Source of the DNA: N074bin45 sp039587475
GTDB taxonomy: Bacteria; Gemmatimonadota; Gemmatimonadetes; Gemmatimonadales; GWC2-71-9
Direction: 5' to 3'
Length of the DNA stretch: 11,964 nucleotides
Assembly (NCBI GenBank): GCA_039587475.1
Contig: JBDHIK010000091.1
Span: forward strand, 1 to 11,964
Shown here: in pieces, positions 6,289 to 11,964 of the stretch
How the letters are laid out: the number at the start of each line of letters is the position of its first letter
Position numbering within the stretch: the stretch's first letter is position 1
Program-made: the position numbers and the translations under genes
The notes under the pieces: model-generated
Told to the model about the DNA's origin: nothing
Databases searched by the model: none
The model's input: only the letters and a program-made list of their open reading frames with translations

Positions 6289-8643
6289 ATGCGCAGGTTG
6301 TTGTTCATGGGAGCGTTGGTGCTCGTGCTCCCGCACGCGATTGAAGCCCAGGAGCCGGGCGGCGGGCCGCGGGTCGTCATCGGTATCGTGGAAGAAGGCC
6401 CCTCACCGGGTGACGACGTCGTACCCATGATCGAGGAAGAACTCCAACGCCTTCTCCGGCGGCACACGGTCGTCTTCAAGCGGGATCCGGCCTTCAACGC
6501 TGGATGGGATCCGGCACAGTTTGCGCCGGCGCTGTCCGCGGCGCTGACGGATCCCGAAGTGGAGATCGTCCTCGCGGTGGGTGCCCTCGTCAGTCAGGCC
6601 GCAGGGCAGGCGGAACGCACCAAACCGGTCGTGACGACGTTCGTGCAGCGCCCCGACCTGTTCGACATCCACGACTCGACGAATGACCGGGCGGTCGACA
6701 GCAACCTCGTCATCACGATTCACCCGCTTCGGGTCGGCAGTGACCTTCGGGAACTCGAGACGATGTACGCCGTTGACACCGTCGCGTTGGCTGTCGGAAT
6801 GGAGTACGCCGCTGGGCTGGGACAGCTGGCGGACGACATCACAGGTCTCCATGCGGCGAACGGCGCCACCATTGTCGTGTGGCCGATTGACGCCGGCGAA
6901 CTCCCGGACAGCGTCCCCGTTGGTGTCGACGCGGTGCTCCTGGGTCCCACACCGCGTTTGGCACCCGTGCAGCGGCAAGGCGTCATCGAGATGATCAACA
7001 GTTATCAGGTGGGCACGTTCAGTCTCGAGGGGCTACCGGATGTGGAGCGGGGAGCCCTCTTGACGCGCTCCCCCGACATGCGGACACAAAAGGCAAGGCG
7101 GGCCGCGCTCAACCTCAGTGAGCTCGTCCGCGGACGCCACACCACGGAGTTGAGCGTCTTCCTCGGCGTAGATCCCGACCTCTACCTGAACGGCGCCACC
7201 GCCGCTCAGATCGGGTACTCGCCGAGGATCAGCACCCTGGTCCAGGCCACCATCATCCACGAGGACGCCATGCAACTGGCGGAGGCCCCGCTCGCCCTGG
7301 CCGACGCCCAACGGATGGTGCAGGAAACCAACGTGACGTTGGCCATCGTGACCGCGGAGGTCGAGACCTCCCGCAAGAACCGCCAAATCGCCCTGAGCCC
7401 CCTTCTCCCCCAGATCGTGGCCGTGCCCAACTACCGGGCCCTCGACCCACAAGCGCTGGACGGGCTCATCGCGGAGCAGGCGGTGAACCTGGATTTCCAG
7501 GCGAGCCAGATGATCTACGACGACCAATTGGTGAGCAACTATCGCTCGGCCAAACGATTGGAGGAGAGCAGTCAGCAAAACCGCGAGACACGGCGACTGG
7601 ACGTGATCGGGAATGCCGGCGAGGCGTTCCTTGACTTGGTGCTGGCCCGCCTCCTGTACCGCGTCACCGTGGACAACCTCCGGCTCAGCCTCGAGAACCT
7701 CGGACTGGCGCGACATCGCCTCGACGTCGGGTATTCAGGGCCCGACGAGGTGTTCCGCTGGGAGGCCGAGGTGGCCAAGGGGCGGGGTGAGGTCTTGCAG
7801 AGTCAGACGTTGCTGGAGGAACAGCGCATTGCCCTCAATCAGATCCTCGGGGTCGATCAGACCAGCCGGTGGCGGGCTCGGGAGATCCAAGTGGACACCA
7901 CCGAGTTCCTGTTTGCCGGTGTCAACCTCAGCGAGCTGATGACCACACAGCAGGAGTTACGCACATTCCGGGAGTTGATGGTCGACTTCGCGGTCCTCAA
8001 CGCCCCGGAGGTCAAGGCCGTCGATCGTCGGCGCGAAGCCCAGAGCATTCAGGTGGGCCAGCGCCAACGACGCTGGTTCCTCCCCGCGTTCTCGATGAAC
8101 CTCGATTACCGGTACCAGCCGTGGCGCGAACCTGACCTGACGGGCGCCTCCCGGACCATCCCGGTCTTTTCGGTGCAGGCGACCTACCCGCTCTTCCTTG
8201 GCGCCGAGCGGGCGCATTCGGTGGGGCAGACCAAGTCCCAACTCGAACGATTGACACAGCAACAGCTGTTGACGAGCCAGTTGGTCGAACGCCGCACCCG
8301 GGCAGCGATCCGCCGCTTGGAAGCCTCGTTCCCCAATATCCGGTTCACGCAGATCCAGGCCGATCGCGCACGCCGCAACCTCGTCGTCGTGCAAGACCGG
8401 TACGCGCAAGGACTGGTCAACGTGACCGACCTCGTCTCGGCGCAGAACGAGACCTTCACCGCCGAGCAGGGCGCGGCAGCGGCCAACTACCTGTTCCTGA
8501 TCGACCTCAACGCGTTCGAGCGGTCCATCGCCTGGTTCGAGGGAGATCAGTCTCCCGAAGCGTCAGCCGAGTTCGGCGAGCAATTGCGGGCCGCGCTCGA
8601 GAACCCCACCGGGGCCTCACTGAACCCACCGCCGCCTCAATGA
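6289..8643 (+). CDS. Outer-membrane TolC-type channel with N-terminal ABC substrate-binding-like domain
   Basis: This protein has 784 residues, against roughly 420-500 for ordinary TolC-family proteins. Residues 1-20 are a Sec signal peptide (MRRLLFMGALVLVLPHAIEA). Residues about 27-312 resemble the ABC_sub_bind family of periplasmic binding proteins: VVIGIVEEG, an EIVLAVGALVSQAA segment with TKPVVTTF, GVDAVLLGPTPRL, then RGALLTRSPDM...AALNLSELVRGRHTTELSVFLGVDPDLYLNGATAAQIGYSP. Residues about 320-750 are an outer-membrane efflux protein with both helical repeats: LDVGYSGPDEVFRWEAEVAKGRGE leading to LNQILGVD, and YAQGLVNVTDLVSAQNETFTAEQGAAAANY. The beta-barrel strands fall between them (FSMNLDYRYQP, VFSVQATYPLFLG). 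The tail is Pro-rich. It should form a trimeric outer-membrane duct for the RND pump encoded next. The binding-like domain is predicted to sit in the periplasm, for ligand capture or gating; its ligand is unknown. Confidence 0.9.
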   Translation: MRRLLFMGALVLVLPHAIEAQEPGGGPRVVIGIVEEGPSPGDDVVPMIEEELQRLLRRHTVVFKRDPAFNAGWDPAQFAPALSAALTDPEVEIVLAVGALVSQAAGQAERTKPVVTTFVQRPDLFDIHDSTNDRAVDSNLVITIHPLRVGSDLRELETMYAVDTVALAVGMEYAAGLGQLADDITGLHAANGATIVVWPIDAGELPDSVPVGVDAVLLGPTPRLAPVQRQGVIEMINSYQVGTFSLEGLPDVERGALLTRSPDMRTQKARRAALNLSELVRGRHTTELSVFLGVDPDLYLNGATAAQIGYSPRISTLVQATIIHEDAMQLAEAPLALADAQRMVQETNVTLAIVTAEVETSRKNRQIALSPLLPQIVAVPNYRALDPQALDGLIAEQAVNLDFQASQMIYDDQLVSNYRSAKRLEESSQQNRETRRLDVIGNAGEAFLDLVLARLLYRVTVDNLRLSLENLGLARHRLDVGYSGPDEVFRWEAEVAKGRGEVLQSQTLLEEQRIALNQILGVDQTSRWRAREIQVDTTEFLFAGVNLSELMTTQQELRTFRELMVDFAVLNAPEVKAVDRRREAQSIQVGQRQRRWFLPAFSMNLDYRYQPWREPDLTGASRTIPVFSVQATYPLFLGAERAHSVGQTKSQLERLTQQQLLTSQLVERRTRAAIRRLEASFPNIRFTQIQADRARRNLVVVQDRYAQGLVNVTDLVSAQNETFTAEQGAAAANYLFLIDLNAFERSIAWFEGDQSPEASAEFGEQLRAALENPTGASLNPPPPQ

Positions 8644-8663
8644 GCGGCACCGACAGGATAGTG

Positions 8664-9737
8664 ATGATGCGTAGCATGGAGCGATTCCCACGGATGGTGA
8701 TACTGTCACTCCTGATAGGCGCCGCTGGATGTGGAGGCGGCCCCGAGGCTCCACCGACCCACGTGGTGCGACCGGTGGCGACGATGGTCTTGGGGTCGGC
8801 GGAGCGCCGGGGGCTCAGTTTCCCGGGCACGGTGCAAGCGAGCGACCGGGCCGACCTTGCGTTCCGGGTGCCGGGGAGTGTCATCGCATTGCCCATCAAC
8901 GAGGGAGACTACGTGGAGCGTGGGCAACTGCTGGCCCGCCTGGATCCGACGGACTACGACCTCACGTTCCTGGAGGCCCGGGCGACCTACGACCAGTCTG
9001 AGGCCAACTACCAACGCTACAAACGTCTCTATGAGCGGGAAGCGGTCTCGCTGGCCGAGCTCGAGGGCCACCGCGCCCGTCGAGACGTCAGCAAGGCTCG
9101 CATGGACCAGGCTGGCAAGAATGTCTCCTACACTACGATGCGGGCCCCGTTCTCAGGCCTCATCGGTCGCCGCTTCATCGAAAACTTCGAAGACGTGCAA
9201 GCCAAGGAGGTCATCCTGAGCCTTCAGAGCGTGGACACGGTGGAGATCGTGATCAACGTTCCGGAACGGATCCTGGCCCTGACGACCGGGCGGGAAGGAC
9301 TGGAACTGGCGGCGACGTTCGCGGCGGTCCCAGGCTCGGAGTTCCCACTTCGGCTCCAGGAAGTGGCGGCCGAGTCGGACGCCCGGACCCAAACCTTCGC
9401 GGTCACGTTCGCCATGGAGCAGCCGGAAGAGCTCAACGTGCTCCCGGGGATGACGGCCGAAGTCTGGGCTCGCCAAGAATTGGACGAGCTCAGTCAGGAA
9501 GACCAGGCCTTCCTGGTGCCGGCCACAGCGGTGTTCGTGTCGGAGTCGGGCGCCTCCTCGGTCTGGGTCTTGGAGAACGACGAAACGGCCCGACTGCGCA
9601 CCGTCGACGTCGGGCAAGTGGTCGCGCCGGACCGTATTCAGGTGTTGGGCGGTGTCACGGCCGGCGAGAGGATAGCCATTGCCGCTGTCAGCCAGATCCG
9701 CGACGGGATGACGGTGCGACCCATGGCAGAGAACTGA
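8664..9737 (+). CDS. RND efflux membrane-fusion (periplasmic adaptor) lipoprotein
   Basis: This 357-residue protein (from the chosen start) has a lipoprotein signal with lipobox IGAAGC, so Cys23 is probably lipidated and anchored to the inner membrane. The order is that of RND adaptors: a beta-barrel strand (SFPGTVQASDRADLAFRVPG), first lipoyl half (GDYVERGQLLARLDP, 81-95), an alpha-hairpin (about 98-155), second lipoyl half (TMRAPFSGLIGRRFIENFEDVQAKEVI), a beta-barrel (VEIVINVPE onward) and a membrane-proximal domain (VPATAVFVSESGASSVWVLEND...GERIAIAAV). It joins the pump to the outer-membrane channel. The frame begins at an ATG (8640) overlapping the previous stop by 4 bases, which would suit coupling. 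The start at 8664 is preferred because AGGA (8655-8658) precedes it and it gives a normal-length signal peptide; 8640 remains possible. Confidence 0.93.
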   Translation: MMRSMERFPRMVILSLLIGAAGCGGGPEAPPTHVVRPVATMVLGSAERRGLSFPGTVQASDRADLAFRVPGSVIALPINEGDYVERGQLLARLDPTDYDLTFLEARATYDQSEANYQRYKRLYEREAVSLAELEGHRARRDVSKARMDQAGKNVSYTTMRAPFSGLIGRRFIENFEDVQAKEVILSLQSVDTVEIVINVPERILALTTGREGLELAATFAAVPGSEFPLRLQEVAAESDARTQTFAVTFAMEQPEELNVLPGMTAEVWARQELDELSQEDQAFLVPATAVFVSESGASSVWVLENDETARLRTVDVGQVVAPDRIQVLGGVTAGERIAIAAVSQIRDGMTVRPMAEN

Positions 9738-9750
9738 GGGGCGGGCCTCG

Positions 9751-11964
9751 ATGAGCCTCGTTGATTTCGCCCTCGAGAAGCGGGTCGTCACCTGGACCCT
9801 GACCGTGGTGGCTTTGGTCGCCGGATTTAAGACGTTCGGCAACCTGAATCGTCTGGAAGACCCAGAGTTCACCATCAAGAACGCCCAGATCGTCACTCCC
9901 TATCCAGGAGCATCGGCGGCAGAAGTCGAAGAGGAAGTCAGCGACCTGATCGAACAGGCCACCCAGGAACTCGGCCAACTGCTCAGGGTCGAATCCTGGT
10001 CCCGGAGGGGCGTCTCGATCGTCCGGGTCACCATCAAGGATGAGTACGACGCAGACGGCCTGCCGCAGGTGTGGGACGAGTTGCGGCGCAAGGTCAACGA
10101 CTACCAGTCACAGCTACCGCCGGGAGCCGGCCCCTCCCAGGTGAACGATGATTTCGGCGACGTGTACGGCGTCTATGTGGCCCTGTTCGGCGAGGGATAC
10201 AGCAATGCCGATCTGCGGGAAGCGGCCAAGCTGGTGCGACGCGAACTGGTGCCACTCTCCGAAGTGAAGAAGGTCGTACTCTGGGGCGTCGAGCAGGAAG
10301 CGGTCTTCGTGGAAATGTCCCGCACACGCATGGCGGCCCTGGAGATCTCTCAACAGGAGATCTTCGATGCGCTGGCGGCCAAGAACGTGGCGGTCAACGC
10401 CGGGCGATTGGAAGTCGGACCCGAGTACCTACCCATCAACCCGACGGGGTACTTCACCTCCGAACAACAGTTCGGCGACCTGCTCATCCGTAGCGCGACG
10501 GGTGGCGAATCGGTGTTCCTGCGTGACGTCGCCACCATCAAACGCGGGTACGCCGATCCACCACGACAATTGATGCGCTTCAACGGCCAGCCGGCCGTGG
10601 CCATCGGCATCTCGACCCGTCAGGGCGGGAACGTCGTCGTCATGGGCGAGCAGATCGAAGAGCGACTCCGCACGTTGCAGAGACAGATCCCGTTGGGCAT
10701 GGACTTCGGCATCGTGGGTCTCCAGTCCGAGACGGTGCGTGAGTCGATCAGCGGGTTCCTGGTCAACCTGATCGAGGCGGTGATCATCGTCGTCGTGATC
10801 CTGCTGCTGTTCATGGGCCTCAAGAGCGGCCTGATCATCGGCGGCATCCTGGTGCTGACCATCTCGGCCACGTTCATTCTCATGGGTGCGTACGATGTGA
10901 TGTTGGAACGCATCTCGCTCGGCGCCCTGATCATCGCGCTCGGCATGTTGGTCGACAACGCCATCGTGGTGATCGACGGGATGCAGGTGCGCATCGAGGG
11001 TGGCATGGACAAGGTGAAGGCCGCCAAGGAGGTCGTGAACCAGAACTCCACGCCGCTCCTGGGTGCCACGGCGGTGGCCATCATGGCGTTCGCCGCCATC
11101 GGGACATCGCAGGACTCTACCGGTGAATACACTCGCTCACTGTTCACCGTGATCTTGATGTCACTGGGCCTCAGCTGGGTGACGGCGGTGACGACCACAC
11201 CGTTGGTCGGTGTCATGCTACTCAAGGCCAAGCCCGGCGCCGGCGAAGGCAAGGCTGCCGATCCTTACGCCGCCAAGCCCTATCAGCTGTACAAGAAGCT
11301 GTTGGAGACCTGCTTGCGGTTTCGCTACGTCACTGCGGCTGTGGTGATAGCGGTCTTCATCGGCTCGCTCATCGCTTTCGGCTCGGTGAAGCAGATGTTT
11401 TTCCCAGGGTCCACGCGGCCCCAGTTCTTCATGGAGGTGTACTTCCCGTCCGGGACGCACATCCGCGAGACCGAACGGCAGCTGGCCAAGATCGAGGAAC
11501 ATGTCATGGGGCTGGAGGGGGTGACCGATGTCGCCACGGCAATCGGCGGCGGCGACCTTCGGCTGCTGCTGACCTATACCCCACAGGACGGCGGTGCCAG
11601 TTATGGGGCAGTGTTCGTCTCGGTCGAAGATTGGCCGATGGTCGACCAGCTGATTCCCCCGCTCCAGGAGGCCCTCGAAACCATCGTCCCCATGGCCACG
11701 GTAAACGTCAAGAAGTTCCTGCTCGGGCCGGGTGAAGGCGGACGAATACAGCTGCGGATCAGCGGGCCCGATCGGGTGGTGTTGCGCGAGCTGGCGGCCC
11801 AGGCCAGAGACATTCTGCGTCAGGAGGGTGGCCAGGGCATCAGGGACGAGTGGCGGGAACAGGAGAAGGTCGTTGTGCCGCTCATGTCCGAGGCCCAGGC
11901 CAATCGGTTAGGCATCGACCGGCCGGCCATCGCCCAAACCATCCAATCGGCGTACGACGGTTTC
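9751..11964 (+). CDS. RND efflux permease (AcrB/ACR_tran family), 3' truncated by window
   Basis: The frame is open from the ATG at 9751 to the window end: 738 residues of an expected 1,020-1,050. It opens with MSLVDFALEKRVVTWTLTVV, the first transmembrane helix. The porter regions follow (YPGASAAEVEEEV; DFGDVYGVYVALFG), then transmembrane helices 2-6 from about residue 335 (SGFLVNLIEAVIIVVVILLL). Helix 4 carries GALIIALGMLVDNAIVV: Asp402 matches the first relay Asp of AcrB (Asp407), but the second (Asp408) is Asn403. Helix 7 is near 546-566. The second porter half begins MFFPGSTRPQFFMEVYFPSG. The protein should use the proton gradient to expel substrates through the adaptor and TolC-like channel encoded just upstream. 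GAGG lies 11 bases before the ATG, and 13 bases separate it from the adaptor stop. No other recognisable gene lies in this span. Confidence 0.95.
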   Translation, partial: MSLVDFALEKRVVTWTLTVVALVAGFKTFGNLNRLEDPEFTIKNAQIVTPYPGASAAEVEEEVSDLIEQATQELGQLLRVESWSRRGVSIVRVTIKDEYDADGLPQVWDELRRKVNDYQSQLPPGAGPSQVNDDFGDVYGVYVALFGEGYSNADLREAAKLVRRELVPLSEVKKVVLWGVEQEAVFVEMSRTRMAALEISQQEIFDALAAKNVAVNAGRLEVGPEYLPINPTGYFTSEQQFGDLLIRSATGGESVFLRDVATIKRGYADPPRQLMRFNGQPAVAIGISTRQGGNVVVMGEQIEERLRTLQRQIPLGMDFGIVGLQSETVRESISGFLVNLIEAVIIVVVILLLFMGLKSGLIIGGILVLTISATFILMGAYDVMLERISLGALIIALGMLVDNAIVVIDGMQVRIEGGMDKVKAAKEVVNQNSTPLLGATAVAIMAFAAIGTSQDSTGEYTRSLFTVILMSLGLSWVTAVTTTPLVGVMLLKAKPGAGEGKAADPYAAKPYQLYKKLLETCLRFRYVTAAVVIAVFIGSLIAFGSVKQMFFPGSTRPQFFMEVYFPSGTHIRETERQLAKIEEHVMGLEGVTDVATAIGGGDLRLLLTYTPQDGGASYGAVFVSVEDWPMVDQLIPPLQEALETIVPMATVNVKKFLLGPGEGGRIQLRISGPDRVVLRELAAQARDILRQEGGQGIRDEWREQEKVVVPLMSEAQANRLGIDRPAIAQTIQSAYDGF

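Noticed and set aside
10620..11252. A 210-codon minus-strand open frame inside the RND permease region
   Set aside because: The plus-strand frame here encodes unmistakable RND transmembrane helices; the opposite frame is Ser/Thr/Met-rich low-complexity shadow sequence.
1..11964. CRISPR arrays, insertion sequences, integrases or other mobile-element genes
   Set aside because: No spaced direct repeats, transposase or recombinase motifs were seen. The only possible mobility trace is the truncated tRNA at 1164-1196.

Overview
The window is about 12 kb of GC-rich DNA from a diderm (Gram-negative-type) bacterium. It carries lipobox lipoproteins, an Mla/Pqi-type lipid-transport operon, an outer-membrane TolC-type channel and an RND pump. 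The phylum cannot be fixed from the sequence; high GC, DUF4136-type lipoproteins and this mix of envelope genes would fit Gemmatimonadota or a similar lineage, but that is a guess. Nearly all of the DNA is coding, and no insertion sequence, CRISPR array, rRNA or intact tRNA was seen.

Layout, left to right. (1) Positions 1-1015, plus strand: the C-terminal end of a protein truncated by the window edge, a strong hairpin with a TTCG loop, then a DUF4136-type lipoprotein. (2) Positions 1016-1214, convergent intergenic: a large imperfect stem-loop, then a plausible sigma70 promoter reading directly into the 5' half of a tRNA-Gly gene that stops inside the anticodon loop. (3) Positions 4689 down to 1215, minus strand: a tightly packed four-gene operon encoding an MlaE permease with an N-terminal STAS domain, an MlaF ATPase, an MlaD/PqiB-type MCE protein and a PqiC-type lipoprotein. 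Neighbouring genes overlap by 4-8 bases or lie 4 bases apart. (4) Positions 4690-4921: a divergent promoter region. (5) Positions 4922-11964, plus strand: nhaA, an unusual outer-membrane protein joining a periplasmic substrate-binding-like domain to a TolC channel, an RND membrane-fusion lipoprotein, and the first 738 residues of an RND permease that runs off the window.

The minus-strand operon should form an ABC/MCE machine moving lipids between the inner and outer membranes. MlaF powers MlaE, the MlaD ring bridges the periplasm, and the lipoprotein acts at the outer-membrane side. The plus-strand genes supply all three layers of a tripartite proton-driven efflux pump, with a Na+/H+ antiporter immediately upstream in the same direction.

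The items most worth a second look are the solute-binding-domain/TolC fusion inside an RND operon, the promoter-bearing tRNA-Gly half (an integration or deletion scar, or an assembly join), the long structured element at 1038-1094, and the Asp-to-Asn change in the permease proton-relay motif. I did not find a clearly new multi-gene system; most of the window consists of recognisable envelope-transport families.
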